A stretch of 64,000 nucleotides of DNA from Spirosoma validum (GCF_014699035.1 NZ_JACXAA010000003.1:620001-684000); one strand, 5' to 3'. Positions 1 to 9,360 are shown, numbered from the stretch's first letter. Program-made: numbers and translations. The notes: generated by a model from the letters alone, not told the origin.

Positions 1-1042
1 TTCTGGACGTAGCATAGCCCGTACTTTGATAGCTTGAAAAATCCTGATTGACCCAGGCCACTAAATCGACGCCTTTTGTGCCGGGATTTGGCTGTGGATC
101 GTCCTGTGGCTTGGTCGTAGTTTCACTGATGACAATCAATTCTTTGTTTCCCTTCTCATCAGGCGTAATGAATGTATTCAGCAGGAAGTTATAGTCGACC
201 CAAATAAAGCCCTTGCTCCCCCAGGTCGTGCCCCAGGAGTTAACAATTTTGAACGCTCCGTTTGCTCCTTTGTGATCATCGTACCCTACGATCGTCAACG
301 CATGATAAGCGTGCTGACCAACTTTCGTGTAGGTTGTATTCGACGACAGAACGTTGTCGCTGTTCCAGGTCATAAAGTTATCTGCCAGTTTCGCTCCCAG
401 AATAATGGGTACTTTGTTGACAAGCTGCTGTTTGATGCTGACGATAGTGGGATCAATCAGACGATAACTTTTAATTTTATGCTTGGCAGCTTCGGCATCC
501 CAGGCAGGTGAGGAACTAGCCTTACTGCAATTTCCCATGTTGGTGTAGGGAACTACGCTTAGGGTAGCAGCCCCGCGCTCCTGCAGTACATCCAGATTAT
601 CCGTAAACGAACTTCCATTGCAATTGTCGCCTTTCGCACTACTGGCTCCTTCCGGAATGGCCGTAAACAGATCACGCGGACTAATCTGATAGGCAGCGTT
701 GCTCAATTGAGTAGCTGTGTACCCTTTCGCAATGCCTTCCGAGGTAGTTTTAGCGTAGTAGCCCGTTGACCACGACGCACAGGTGCCGTATTGCCCCTGA
801 TGACCAACTGGTGGCAGATACGGGCTAAGATCTACTGAAGAGGGCAAATTATCAGCCGCTGTATAGCCGAATTTAGTAGAAACTGGCACTTCACTAAGGT
901 CTTCATTGGCAACCCCACCCAGACCAAATTCTAATTGATTTGGGTTTCCCTCATCGGGGGTAAGAATTTTGTCTTCTTCTTTTTTGCAACCGAACAACAC
1001 GGCTGCAATACAAGCGGTAAGTACTAGTTTTTGAGGTCTCAT
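1..1042 (-). CDS. Papain-like (C1) cysteine peptidase lipoprotein, C-terminus cut by window edge
   Basis: The reading frame starts with ATG at 1042 and runs open through position 1, giving 347 visible residues; the C-terminus lies outside the window. An N-terminal hydrophobic stretch ends in a lipobox (VLFGC, Cys19) followed by KKEED, so it is probably a lipoprotein. The papain-fold signature is complete: oxyanion Gln82 and catalytic Cys88 in HQGQYGTCASW, His247 in YHALTIVGYDD and Asn268 in KIVNSWGTTWG. No long inhibitory propeptide is seen, only about 50 residues between the lipobox and the catalytic domain. The Pro-rich stretch near residues 311-320 suggests a linker to a further, unseen domain. 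It is divergent from the padR gene at 1371 and shares its intergenic region with a double-dyad operator. The family call is firm; the substrate is unknown. Confidence 0.9.
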   Translation of the reverse strand, partial: MRPQKLVLTACIAAVLFGCKKEEDKILTPDEGNPNQLEFGLGGVANEDLSEVPVSTKFGYTAADNLPSSVDLSPYLPPVGHQGQYGTCASWSTGYYAKTTSEGIAKGYTATQLSNAAYQISPRDLFTAIPEGASSAKGDNCNGSSFTDNLDVLQERGAATLSVVPYTNMGNCSKASSSPAWDAEAAKHKIKSYRLIDPTIVSIKQQLVNKVPIILGAKLADNFMTWNSDNVLSSNTTYTKVGQHAYHALTIVGYDDHKGANGAFKIVNSWGTTWGSKGFIWVDYNFLLNTFITPDEKGNKELIVISETTTKPQDDPQPNPGTKGVDLVAWVNQDFSSYQSTGYATSR

Positions 1043-1221
1043 TTAATTTGATTAAAAAAGAGAAAAGTGTGGATAATGACCGGGGCAAAGTTGATCGCTT
1101 TGCGTCCAGAGAGAAAAGGGAAGCGATACCAACCGTCAAAAACAACGAATGAATTGAGTAATTCAGGAAGTGAATACGTTCTGAGCGAAGTATGATGCGA
1201 GTAAAGCATCTCACCGCCTTT

Positions 1222-1270
1222 ACGTCCTGTCCCAAACCGTACATTTCCTGTCCGCTTTCGGACAGGACGT
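1222..1270. promoter_or_regulatory. Double-dyad operator (TGTCC-N6-GGACA type), copy 1
   Basis: Two 16-bp dyads lie head to tail: TGTCCCAAACCGTACA (1228-1243, one mismatch) and TGTCCGCTTTCGGACA (1249-1264, perfect), with 5 nt between them. A wider inverted repeat, TACGTCCTGTCC at 1221-1232 with GGACAGGACGTA at 1260-1271, encloses both. It sits in the divergent region between the C1 peptidase and padR genes, 107 bp before the padR start. The same layout recurs at 8780-8817 and 59525-59561. The binding protein is unknown; a PadR protein is the obvious candidate. Confidence 0.7.
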
Positions 1271-1370
1271 ATGTCAATAACTCACAGGAAAGGGTTATTG
1301 GGCTACGTCAACAGCCTTTTTGCATTCTGGCCGATCATTTGCTCAGCAAAAATAGAACTAACCAAAAATC

Positions 1371-1709
1371 ATGAAACGGACCTATTTGGGCGAGTTTGAA
1401 GAAATTGTCCTGCTCACCGTCGCCGTAATGGAAGGTGGGGCCTATGGTGTGGTGATCACCCATGAGATTGTTGCACAAACGGGTCGATCCGTGCGTTTGA
1501 ATCAGATTCACGCGGCCCTTCAACGTCTGGAAGACAAAGGCATGGTGAAGTCTGAAATGGGTGAACCGACGGCTGAACGCGGTGGTCGTCGAAAGCGCCT
1601 GTTCACCGTGACAGCCTATGGTCGGCGAACCTTACAGGAAATTCATGAGGTACGGGTCAGTTTCTGGAATCGCCTGCTAAACCCGCTAAAACTAACAACA
1701 AGCCTGTAA
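1371..1709 (+). CDS. PadR family transcriptional regulator
   Basis: This 112-residue protein is a single PadR-type winged helix. It opens with the typical MKRTYLGEFEEIVLLTVA, then has the recognition region (QIHAALQRLEDKGMV) and the wing with the family's AERGGRRKRLFTVT segment. It has no C-terminal Vir_C-like dimer domain, so it belongs to the short PadR group that sits next to permeases. The permease gene begins 57 bp downstream in the same direction and is probably co-transcribed. The double-dyad site upstream suggests autoregulation. It is closely similar to the PadR at 8927. The ligand is not predictable. Confidence 0.9.
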   Translation: MKRTYLGEFEEIVLLTVAVMEGGAYGVVITHEIVAQTGRSVRLNQIHAALQRLEDKGMVKSEMGEPTAERGGRRKRLFTVTAYGRRTLQEIHEVRVSFWNRLLNPLKLTTSL

Positions 1710-1766
1710 ATAAGGGCATGAAGCCGTGGACTCTTACTCCTGGCGCTACGTCCTTACCCCTATGCC

Positions 1767-4400
1767 ATGACACAACCGCCCCGCTTTGCAGACCGGCTCC
1801 TCAAGCTTTTCTGTTCGCCCCATCGGCTGGAAGAAGTGCAGGGTGACTTGCACGAAGAGTTTGCCTGGCAGGTTCGGCGGGTGGGCGAACGGCGCGCCCG
1901 CTGGCGGTACTGGCGGGATGTGCTGGGGTTCCTGAAGCCCCGGTTTGTCAAGCGAGTCGCTGAACCCTACTCAAATCCATCAAACATCGACATGTTACGG
2001 AACTATCTCAAAATCGCTTTACGGAATCTGGTCAGACACAAAGTCTACTCGGCTATCAACATTGGAGGGCTTGCCGTCGGTATGGCCGTAGCGATGCTGA
2101 TTGGTCTGTGGATTTACGACGAACTCTCCTACAATACGTATCACCAGAATTACGACCGTCTTGCCAGGGTGATGCAGCATCAAACCACAAACGGCCATAC
2201 CGGTACGCAGCAGTCTATTCCAGCTCCGTTGGAAAAGGAACTGAGGACTAAGTATGGCAATAATTTTAAACACCTGGGGATGGCTACCTGGCAGGATGGC
2301 CATATTCTGTCGTATGGCGATAAACACGTAACGCGTTCGGGCAACTACATGGGGCCCGAAATCCCCGAAATGCTGTCACTGCATATGCTCAGAGGCAGTC
2401 GGCGTGGCCTTAACGAGACGAATACCATTCTGTTGTCGGCGTCAACAGCTCGGACACTATTTGGGGCAGCCAATCCGATGGGGAAACTTATCAACATCGA
2501 TGGAAAGTCCGATGTTCGCGTAACAGGCGTTTATGACGACTTACCGTTCAATACAGAGTTTCGCGAGTTGACGTTCATCGCTCCCTGGGCATTATTCGTT
2601 GCTATGCAGCCCTGGGTACAGCGGTCACTTAGCGAGAGTAGGTGGGGAAACAACTCATTTCAGCTGTTTGTCCAGCTTGCCGACAACATGGACATGGAAA
2701 CGGTAAGTGCCCGAATAAAAAATGCCAAATTAAACAACGTATCGCCCGACGAGAAAAAATTTAAATCAGAGATGTTTCTGCATCCCATGAACGACTGGCG
2801 TTTGCGCGGCAATTGGGAAGAAGGTGTTCATATCGGCGGGTATATTCAATACGTTCGGTTGTTTGGCATTATTGGCTTATTCGTTCTTTTACTGGCCTGC
2901 ATCAACTTCATGAACCTTAGCACGGCCCGTTCCGAAAAACGGGCCAAAGAAGTGGGTATCCGAAAGGCCGTTGGGTCGCTACGCCGTCAAGTCGTCAATC
3001 AGTTTTTCAGCGAGTCATTCCTGGTCGTCATTTTCGCTTTTGTGGGTGCTATCGTACTCATTCTGGGGACTTTATCCTGGTTCAATGAAGTGGCCGATAA
3101 GCATATTCTGTTTCCCTGGGCCAAAGCACCCTTCTGGCTGGCCAGTCTTGGTTTCATTCTGGTTACTGGTTTGCTGTCGGGCAGCTATCCGGCTCTTTAC
3201 CTTTCGTCATTCCAGCCCGTCAAAGTGCTGAAAGGTACTTTCAACGTTGGAGGGTGGGCAGCGGCTCCGCGTAAAGTGCTAGTAGTGGTTCAGTTTACGG
3301 TTTCTATTACGCTCATCATCGGCACCATCATCGTTTATCGGCAGATTCAGCATACCAAGAATCGACCGGTTGGCTACAATAGCACGGGTCTGGTTATGAT
3401 TCAGATGATATCGCCCGAGTTCAATGGTAAATACGACGTACTGAACACTGACCTCAAAAATGCGGGTGTGATTCAGGAAATAGCCGAATCGTCCAGCCCT
3501 TTAACGGATGTTTGGTCTAACAATGGCGGTTTTAGCTGGCAAGGGAAAGATCCCTCGCTTGACGACGATTTCGCAACCATCTGGGTGACCCACGATTTTG
3601 GAAAAACCGTGGGTTGGCAATTCAAAGAGGGTCGAGATTTTTCGCGAAAATTTTCGACGGATTCACTATCTCTTGTCGTCAATGAAGCCGCCGTTAAATT
3701 CATGGGTCTTCAAAACCCGCTCGGCACGATTGTCAGGTGGGGAGCCAAAGATGATCCCACAACTAAACATTTCACGATTATAGGTGTCATCGAGGACGTG
3801 CTGGCCACATCGCCATATGAGCCGGTAAAACAAGCGTTCTACTTTATGGACGAGAAGGAGACCAATTGGATCATGCTCAAGCTTGATCCCCGCCGAAGCG
3901 TCAGTGAATCAATGGCTGCTGTCGAATCCGTATTCAAAAAACACCTCCCATCAACTCCGTTTAATTACAAATTTGCCGATCAGGAGTTTGGAAAAAAGTT
4001 TGCATCGGAGGAACGATTCGGCAAGCTGGCGGGTGGATTTGCCGTTCTGGCTATTCTCATCTCCTGCCTGGGCCTGTTCGGGCTAGCTTCGTTCACGGCC
4101 GAGCAACGGACCAAAGAGATTGGGGTGCGGAAAGTACTGGGCGCTTCCGTGCTGAATCTATGGGGCTTGCTCTCGAAAGATTTTGTTGTGCTGGTTATTA
4201 TCTCCTGCTTCATTGCCTCACCCATTGCCTACTATTACCTTAATCGCTGGCTGGAGGAGTATACCTATCGTACAGAATTGTCCTGGTGGATTTTTGTAGT
4301 CGCTGGTGTGGGTGCGCTGTTCATTACGTTGCTGACGGTCAGCTACCAAAGCCTGCGAGCCGCTCTGATGAATCCGGTCAAATCGCTACGTAGTGAATAA
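1767..4400 (+). CDS. FtsX/MacB-like orphan permease with N-terminal prefix domain (permease 1)
   Basis: This 877-residue inner-membrane protein has a soluble prefix (about residues 5-60; key words LEEVQGDLHEEF and GERRARWRYW), a linker, and then a complete permease beginning at Met76 (MLRNYLKIALRNL). The first membrane helix is near residues 95-118, followed by a MacB-type periplasmic domain. A first FtsX core lies near 365-480 (LLACINFMNLSTARS, KEVGIRKAVGS), then a second periplasmic domain, then a second FtsX core near 755-870 (ISCLGLFGLASF, KEIGVRKVLGAS). It ends in NPVKSLRSE, as do all five permeases here. There is no nucleotide-binding domain and no ATPase gene beside it. This matches the PadR-linked duplicated orphan permeases known as ADOP in Acidobacteria. 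The body is closest to permease 4. Its transport or signalling role is unknown. Confidence 0.88.
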   Translation: MTQPPRFADRLLKLFCSPHRLEEVQGDLHEEFAWQVRRVGERRARWRYWRDVLGFLKPRFVKRVAEPYSNPSNIDMLRNYLKIALRNLVRHKVYSAINIGGLAVGMAVAMLIGLWIYDELSYNTYHQNYDRLARVMQHQTTNGHTGTQQSIPAPLEKELRTKYGNNFKHLGMATWQDGHILSYGDKHVTRSGNYMGPEIPEMLSLHMLRGSRRGLNETNTILLSASTARTLFGAANPMGKLINIDGKSDVRVTGVYDDLPFNTEFRELTFIAPWALFVAMQPWVQRSLSESRWGNNSFQLFVQLADNMDMETVSARIKNAKLNNVSPDEKKFKSEMFLHPMNDWRLRGNWEEGVHIGGYIQYVRLFGIIGLFVLLLACINFMNLSTARSEKRAKEVGIRKAVGSLRRQVVNQFFSESFLVVIFAFVGAIVLILGTLSWFNEVADKHILFPWAKAPFWLASLGFILVTGLLSGSYPALYLSSFQPVKVLKGTFNVGGWAAAPRKVLVVVQFTVSITLIIGTIIVYRQIQHTKNRPVGYNSTGLVMIQMISPEFNGKYDVLNTDLKNAGVIQEIAESSSPLTDVWSNNGGFSWQGKDPSLDDDFATIWVTHDFGKTVGWQFKEGRDFSRKFSTDSLSLVVNEAAVKFMGLQNPLGTIVRWGAKDDPTTKHFTIIGVIEDVLATSPYEPVKQAFYFMDEKETNWIMLKLDPRRSVSESMAAVESVFKKHLPSTPFNYKFADQEFGKKFASEERFGKLAGGFAVLAILISCLGLFGLASFTAEQRTKEIGVRKVLGASVLNLWGLLSKDFVVLVIISCFIASPIAYYYLNRWLEEYTYRTELSWWIFVVAGVGALFITLLTVSYQSLRAALMNPVKSLRSE

Positions 4401-4410
4401 ATGGTATAGA

Positions 4411-4484
4411 GCAGAGGGGTAGGGGCAGAGGGTAAAATGCCTCACTTCTCTTCACTGCCCTCTCCTCTGCCCTTACCCCTCTGC
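4411..4484 (+). repeat. GC-rich linker hairpin before permease 2
   Basis: A G-rich left arm (4411-4432, containing GGGGTAGGGGCAGAGGG) pairs with a C-rich right arm (4463-4484) with two mismatches over 22 bp. The right arm ends three bases before the chosen ATG at 4488, so in mRNA this structure would sit on the ribosome landing site. It could be a transcription attenuator, an mRNA processing site or a repeat element. Confidence 0.6.
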
Positions 4485-4487
4485 CCT

Positions 4488-7094
4488 ATGCACACTACCC
4501 CACCCAAACTCGCCGACAAACTTCTTACGCTTTTCTGTGCTCCTCACCGACTGGAAGAGGTACAGGGTGATCTGCACGAAGAGTTTGACTATCAGGTCAG
4601 GCAACTTGGCGAACGCCGGGCCCGCTGGCGTTACTGGTGGGACGTATTGGGCTTTATCAAACCATTTGCCATAAAACGACAATCTTCCGATACGTATTCA
4701 ACAGCTTACCTAATGAACGCTTCTATGCTACGTAATTATTTTCGAACAGCCTGGCGCAGCCTGGTAAAAAACCGCTTCTATTCGCTCATCAATATGACGG
4801 GCCTGACCGCTGGGCTGGCCGTCGGTATTCTGATTCTGCTCTGGGTGCAGGACGAGTTTAGCTTCGACCGGTTTCATCGTCAGTCAGCCAACATCTATCG
4901 ACTCGAAAACTGGGCCGGGACGGGCAGCAGTCGGCAAATCTGGACATCAACTGTAGCGCCCATTGCCGTGATGGGTAAAAAGGAACTGCCGGAAATAAAG
5001 GATGCTGTCCGTATAGCCTACAATGGCATGTATACCTTGTTCAAATACAAGGGCAAAGCCATAAATGAAGAAAATACACTATTTGCTGATCCCACGCTGT
5101 TTTCAGTATTTGACTTTCCACTGATCCAGGGAAATCCAGCGAATCCGTTTCCAGATAATCACTCGATTGTCCTGACAGAAACCACCGCGAAACGGTATTT
5201 TGGCAACGAAAATCCAATTGGAAAAATACTGGCAGGTACGGATAGAAACGCCTTCAAAGTCAGTGGTGTCATCCGTGATTTTCCGAAAAATTCGAGCATA
5301 CGGCGCGACATGGTGCTGCCTATTTCGCTTCTGTTCGACACGATGTACCAGAACCGAACCGATGGCCGCAATCGCGACAACGACTTTGCTACTTTTAACT
5401 TCGATACGTATTTGCTGTTGCAGCCGGGCGCGTCAATCAGTAATCTGACCGATAAACTACGTACCATTCACCTGCGTAACAAACCCGACGATACGGACCT
5501 TACGTATCTGCTGCAACCGTTGCCCGACATGCACCTGTATAAAGCCGACGGCTCGGAAGGTGGTATTGAAACGGTACGTATGTTCTCGATTATTGCCCTG
5601 CTGATTCTGGTGATTGCCTGCATCAACTACGTCAATCTCTCCACGGCCCGGTCTATGCTACGTTCCAAAGAAGTGAGCATGCGTAAAATTGTGGGTGCTG
5701 CCAAGAGCCAACTTTTTATGCAGTTTGTGGTTGAAACGACGCTGCTCTTTTCGCTGGCTGCGGTGCTGGCCTTAGGGTTGATGTATGTACTGCTGCCTGC
5801 TTATAATCAGCTTTCGGGAAAAGAACTGGTCCTTGATTTTGCAGACGAGCGGCTTTGGAAAATTATCGGCCTGACCATTGTTGGTACGTTGGTTGCTTCA
5901 AGCATTTACCCTGCCTTACTCCTGTCTTCGTTCGAGCCACTCAAAGCCCTGAAAGGAAAAGTGTCGGCACGTTTGAGCGAAGCTGTATTCCGTAAGGTAT
6001 TGGTCGTAGCGCAATTTGCGGTTTCGGTAATTCTGATTGCCAGTACGTTCATTATTAGTAATCAACTGCAGTACATCCGCGCTAAAGAACTGGGCTACGA
6101 CAAAACGCATGTGCTCGGGTTCTTCATGCGGGATGACATGAGTAAACATTACGACGCGGTGAAAGCCGATTTATTGAATCAACCTGGCGTAACGGCCGTT
6201 ACCCGCGCCAGTAGCAATATTGTGCAACTTGGCGCACAAACCGGCGATAACGAATGGGCTGGCAAAGAAAAAGGAGAGACTATGTTCGTGCGTCCCGTAG
6301 CGATTGATAAAGATTTCATTCCTTTCTTCAGAATGAAGGTCATGCAAGGAGCCAATTTTACGGGAACCGTATCCGATTCAACCCATTTCATTCTCAACGA
6401 AACTGCCGTTAAAGCGGCTCGCATCAACAACCCCATCGGAAAGTCATTTCGGTTGTGGAAACGAAAAGGTACGATCGTCGGCGTGGTAAAAGACTTCCAT
6501 TTTGCGTCCATGCGCCAGAAAATTGAACCCGCTATTTTCTACTACGATCCGAGCCAGATGTGGGCGCTATACATTAAAACAACCGGCCAGGATGCTAAGC
6601 AGGTGGTTGCCGCAGCGGAGCGCTCTTATAAGCAATACAACCCAGATTATCCGTTCGAGTATTCGTTCCTGGACGATGTGTTCAACAATCTTTACAAATC
6701 GGAGCAACAAACAGGGTTGTTGTTCAACGTGTTTGCGAGCATTGCCATTTTGATTTCCTGTTTAGGCTTATTCGGGCTGGCAACGTACACGGCGCAGGTA
6801 CGTACTCGTGAGATCGGTGTGCGAAAAGTACTGGGCGCCAGTGTAACCGGCATCATTCAGTTGTTAGCCACCGATTTTATGAAACTAGTCGTCATCGCGA
6901 TACTTATCGCGACACCCATTGCCTGGTACGCTATGAGCCGATGGTTGCAGGATTTTGCGTATCGGATTGATGTGCAGTGGTGGGTATTTGGTTTAGCTGG
7001 TCTGCTCGCTTTAGCCATTGCCCTACTTACGGTGAGTTTCCAAAGCATCAAAGCCGCGCTGATGAATCCGGTCAAATCACTACGTAGCGAGTGA
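4488..7094 (+). CDS. FtsX/MacB-like orphan permease with N-terminal prefix domain (permease 2)
   Basis: The start at 4488 (MHTTPPKLADKLL) is preferred over an in-frame ATG at 4437, because the extra 17 residues would be encoded by the linker hairpin and have no match in the paralogues. The 868-residue product has a type-A prefix like permease 1 (RLEEVQGDLHEEF, GERRARWRYWWDVLGF), then MLRNYFRTAWRSLVKNR. It has four predicted membrane regions arranged as in permease 1, with two FtsX cores (VIACINYVNLSTARSM and ISCLGLFGLATYTA) around two periplasmic domains, and it ends NPVKSLRSE. It lies 87 bp after permease 1 and is probably in the same transcript. No ATPase domain is present. Function unknown beyond the family. 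Confidence 0.88.
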   Translation: MHTTPPKLADKLLTLFCAPHRLEEVQGDLHEEFDYQVRQLGERRARWRYWWDVLGFIKPFAIKRQSSDTYSTAYLMNASMLRNYFRTAWRSLVKNRFYSLINMTGLTAGLAVGILILLWVQDEFSFDRFHRQSANIYRLENWAGTGSSRQIWTSTVAPIAVMGKKELPEIKDAVRIAYNGMYTLFKYKGKAINEENTLFADPTLFSVFDFPLIQGNPANPFPDNHSIVLTETTAKRYFGNENPIGKILAGTDRNAFKVSGVIRDFPKNSSIRRDMVLPISLLFDTMYQNRTDGRNRDNDFATFNFDTYLLLQPGASISNLTDKLRTIHLRNKPDDTDLTYLLQPLPDMHLYKADGSEGGIETVRMFSIIALLILVIACINYVNLSTARSMLRSKEVSMRKIVGAAKSQLFMQFVVETTLLFSLAAVLALGLMYVLLPAYNQLSGKELVLDFADERLWKIIGLTIVGTLVASSIYPALLLSSFEPLKALKGKVSARLSEAVFRKVLVVAQFAVSVILIASTFIISNQLQYIRAKELGYDKTHVLGFFMRDDMSKHYDAVKADLLNQPGVTAVTRASSNIVQLGAQTGDNEWAGKEKGETMFVRPVAIDKDFIPFFRMKVMQGANFTGTVSDSTHFILNETAVKAARINNPIGKSFRLWKRKGTIVGVVKDFHFASMRQKIEPAIFYYDPSQMWALYIKTTGQDAKQVVAAAERSYKQYNPDYPFEYSFLDDVFNNLYKSEQQTGLLFNVFASIAILISCLGLFGLATYTAQVRTREIGVRKVLGASVTGIIQLLATDFMKLVVIAILIATPIAWYAMSRWLQDFAYRIDVQWWVFGLAGLLALAIALLTVSFQSIKAALMNPVKSLRSE

Positions 7095-7149
7095 ATAGCT
7101 CGTTTATATAACTTGGCAGACACCCGCTTTACCTGCCTTTGTTACAGCC

Positions 7150-7311
7150 GTGCTGAATTTGAACCAGTTTCTCAACGCGCTATCCCCAATCAGAGATGAT
7201 ACCTGGCAGCAAGTGCAATGGCTTTTCATGCTGGGATTAAGTATACTAGCTCCCTTGACTCTGCTTGCTGCGGTCACTCGCCTAATCCGAATTTTTGGCA
7301 ACCCTAACTAG
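7150..7311 (+). CDS. Possible small membrane protein, GTG start
   Basis: An open frame of 53 residues begins with GTG at 7150. It holds a soluble start (NQFLNALSPIRDDTWQQVQW) followed by one clear membrane helix (LFMLGLSILAPLTLLAAV) and a basic tail (TRLIRIF). The hydrophobic helix followed by basic residues is what a real one-helix protein would look like. There is no family match I recognise and no convincing ribosome site, so it may be a relic. It lies between permease 2 and the convergent reductase gene. Confidence 0.3.
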   Translation: MLNLNQFLNALSPIRDDTWQQVQWLFMLGLSILAPLTLLAAVTRLIRIFGNPN

Positions 7312-7323
7312 TCCCTGGTTTTA

Positions 7324-7842
7324 CTACATCCGATACGTCAGCGACACCAGCCCCGTTGAATAGGTTTGTGAGTCGATCAGCTTCAGGTTAACACGGTCTT
7401 TGATATGCTGGAAAAGCGGCTTTCCTGCGCCTAAAATAATTGGGTGAACGGCTAAGAACAGTTCATCAACTAATCCTTCGTTGATAAACGACGTAGTAAG
7501 ATCGGCTCCACCATACAGCCAGAAGTCTTTACCAGTCTGATTCTTTAATTCGGTCACCTTCGTTCTCCAGTCGCCACTAATCAGTTCCATGCCTTCACCC
7601 ACTCCCGTAAGCGTATTCGAAAATACGTATTTTTTATACGATGGAAACCCGTAGTTGCTGGCTTCCTCACTCACGTTATTGAGCAGCTCGTAGCTTTTCC
7701 GGCCGATAAAGAGCGCGTCAATACGTTCCAAAAAAACGGTCATACCGTAATCCTGATCGGTGAAGCACCAGTCGTATTCGCCGTTGGGTCCTTCGATGTA
7801 TCCGTCCAGACTGACGGCTAATCCTAAAATTACCTTGCGCAT
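7324..7842 (-). CDS. Dihydrofolate reductase family protein (RibD C-terminal/YyaP-like)
   Basis: The start at 7842 (MRKVILGLAVSLDGYIEGP) fits the family; the upstream in-frame Met at 7884 would add 14 unconserved residues. The 172-residue product shows the DHFR-like fold signatures: LAVSLDGYIEGPNGEYDW at the start, ALFIGRKSYELL, FWLYGGADLTTSFINEGLVDELFLAVHPIILGAGKPLF near the end. Family members are NADPH-dependent reductases of unknown physiological substrate and are distinct from true FolA. The gene stands alone, facing away from permease 2 and downstream of the AraC gene on the same strand. It is unrelated to the permease array as far as can be seen. Confidence 0.88.
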   Translation of the reverse strand: MRKVILGLAVSLDGYIEGPNGEYDWCFTDQDYGMTVFLERIDALFIGRKSYELLNNVSEEASNYGFPSYKKYVFSNTLTGVGEGMELISGDWRTKVTELKNQTGKDFWLYGGADLTTSFINEGLVDELFLAVHPIILGAGKPLFQHIKDRVNLKLIDSQTYSTGLVSLTYRM

Positions 7843-7943
7843 GAATAGTATCATTGATTTGACCGCAAAGTTAGCAGCAGGCAACCAGCGCTAATTGTAC
7901 AAATCGGACATCAGACACATTGCCATTTGTAGTAATTAGCTGG

Positions 7944-8741
7944 TTAATAAAGCACGTCACTTGTTGCGATCAGCTGACCTGGCGTAAGGCCAGCATGATC
8001 CCGACAGGCGCGAATGAAGTGCGCCTGGTCGTAATAACCACTTTCGTAAGCGATTTCGGTTAGACTAAGGGATGGGTATTTTTTGAGGTGTTTTAACGCA
8101 TTCCTGAACGTAATGATCCGGGCAAATTCTTTGGGCGAAAGACCAATGCACTGATTGAATCGACGGACCAAATGCCGATTCGTGATGCCGGTTCTGTTAG
8201 CCAGATCTTCCAGCGAAAGCTGTCCATTCGTCCGGTTAATCTGCCCGATGCAGAAGCCAATACCCGCGTCGGGTTGGCCGAATTTCCGAAGCTGGGCAAT
8301 CAGATACTGCTGAATAAGTTGAACCCGCTGAGCCGTTGTTTCAGTCTTGTCGACACGGTCCTGCATCTCGTCTGCGCTACGTCCCCATAACTCCCGGAGA
8401 TCAATCGCCTGGTTGGTTACGTCGTGCATCGACACCGGGAAAAACGGGTATGCGCTGCCGTCAAAGAACCAGACGGACACAAACCCTACCTGGCTGTGCG
8501 TCCGAACGGTCATAAACTTGTTCATCCGGGACGTAATGAAACTCCTGCTCAGCAATGAGGCAATCTCCCCGGCAGGAGCAACTTGCTGTGGTTCGCAAAA
8601 ATTCACAAAAAGCTCAACACTGGCATCCGGCAATACACGTACCGGTGCGGGCGAGCCAATTGACGAGTCATTCTCTACCGAGCAAATGACTTTAACGAAT
8701 GGCTGTAGCAGTGGGTCAATATCGTAGATCCGGTAGTGCAT
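7944..8741 (-). CDS. AraC family transcriptional regulator with DUF6597-type N-terminus
   Basis: The 265-residue protein has an N-terminal ligand-binding-like region (MHYRIYDIDPLLQPFVKVI, PDASVELFVNF) of the kind labelled DUF6597. The AraC double helix-turn-helix lies near residues 165-260, including LEDLANRTGITNRHLVRRF and SLTEIAYESGYYDQAHFIRACRDHAGLTPGQL. It is transcribed away from padR 2, and the 185-bp gap between them holds the second double-dyad operator, so both could respond to that site. It may control the DHFR-like gene 101 bp downstream, but this is inference. Confidence 0.9.
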   Translation of the reverse strand: MHYRIYDIDPLLQPFVKVICSVENDSSIGSPAPVRVLPDASVELFVNFCEPQQVAPAGEIASLLSRSFITSRMNKFMTVRTHSQVGFVSVWFFDGSAYPFFPVSMHDVTNQAIDLRELWGRSADEMQDRVDKTETTAQRVQLIQQYLIAQLRKFGQPDAGIGFCIGQINRTNGQLSLEDLANRTGITNRHLVRRFNQCIGLSPKEFARIITFRNALKHLKKYPSLSLTEIAYESGYYDQAHFIRACRDHAGLTPGQLIATSDVLY

Positions 8742-8779
8742 TTACCAAAGATAACTGTTTAGCAACTGATCGGGTTCGG

Positions 8780-8817
8780 TGTCCGTTTTGCGGACATCTG
8801 CTGTCCAGAATCGGACA
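8780..8817. promoter_or_regulatory. Double-dyad operator (TGTCC-N6-GGACA type), copy 2
   Basis: Two dyads, TGTCCGTTTTGCGGACA (8780-8796, spacer one base longer) and TGTCCAGAATCGGACA (8802-8817), are separated by 5 nt, exactly as in copy 1. It lies in the divergent araC/padR region and ends 109 bp before the padR start codon. Confidence 0.7.
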
Positions 8818-8926
8818 TCTTCCGTGGCTATATTTTTACAAAAAACGGCTTCTGGTATAAATCAATACGTATATCATCAAGTTGGCACCGCATTTGTTCG
8901 ACATTATCGTATAAAATACCTATACC

Positions 8927-9265
8927 ATGAAAAGGGCCTTTCTTGGAGAGTTTGAAGAAGTCGTTCTACTGACCGTAGCCATCCTTGACGAAGGTGCTTA
9001 TGGCGTCAGCATTACGCAGGAGATTGAGCAAAAAACCGGACGAGCCGTTGGCTTTAGTACGGTCCATACGACACTGCAACGCTTAGAAGAAAAAGGCTTT
9101 CTTTCCTCGCGGATGGGTGGTGCTACAGCCGAGCGGGGTGGTCGTCGAAAGCGCTTCTTTAACGTAACGGCGGCTGGACGGAAGGCTTTGCAGGAGGTTA
9201 AGCAGGTACGTATTGACTTGTGGAATGCACTGCCTCCGCAGACATTGCAACTGATGGGCGGGTAA
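8927..9265 (+). CDS. PadR family transcriptional regulator
   Basis: This 112-residue short PadR protein is a paralogue of the one at 1371; the two align end to end without gaps over most of their length (MKRAFLGEFEEVVLLTVAI, STVHTTLQRLEEKGFL, AERGGRRKRFFNVTAAG). It is a winged helix-turn-helix without an added dimerisation domain. The permease 3 gene follows after 95 bp, so the pair repeats the padR-permease unit seen at 1371-4400. A double-dyad operator lies about 110 bp upstream. It probably represses its own operon; no effector is known. Confidence 0.9.
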   Translation: MKRAFLGEFEEVVLLTVAILDEGAYGVSITQEIEQKTGRAVGFSTVHTTLQRLEEKGFLSSRMGGATAERGGRRKRFFNVTAAGRKALQEVKQVRIDLWNALPPQTLQLMGG

Positions 9266-9276
9266 ATGAGCAATGG

Positions 9277-9360
9277 GGATAGGGGTAAGGGCATAAGCTC
9301 CTGGTCTCCTGTCTGCCATTCTAGCAATCGTTCATTCCTCTGCTTCATACCCTTACCCCT
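9277..9360 (+). repeat. Linker inverted repeat before permease 3
   Basis: The arm GGATAGGGGTAAGGGCAT (9277-9294) pairs with ATACCCTTACCCCT (9347-9360), whose last base directly precedes the ATG at 9361. The right arm resembles the CCTTACCCCTATG found just before the start of permease 1 and the CCCTTACCCCT in the linker of permease 2. Confidence 0.55.

Noticed and set aside
8347..8727. 126-codon plus-strand frame inside the AraC gene
   Set aside because: It is antisense to a well-supported regulator and shows no family features.
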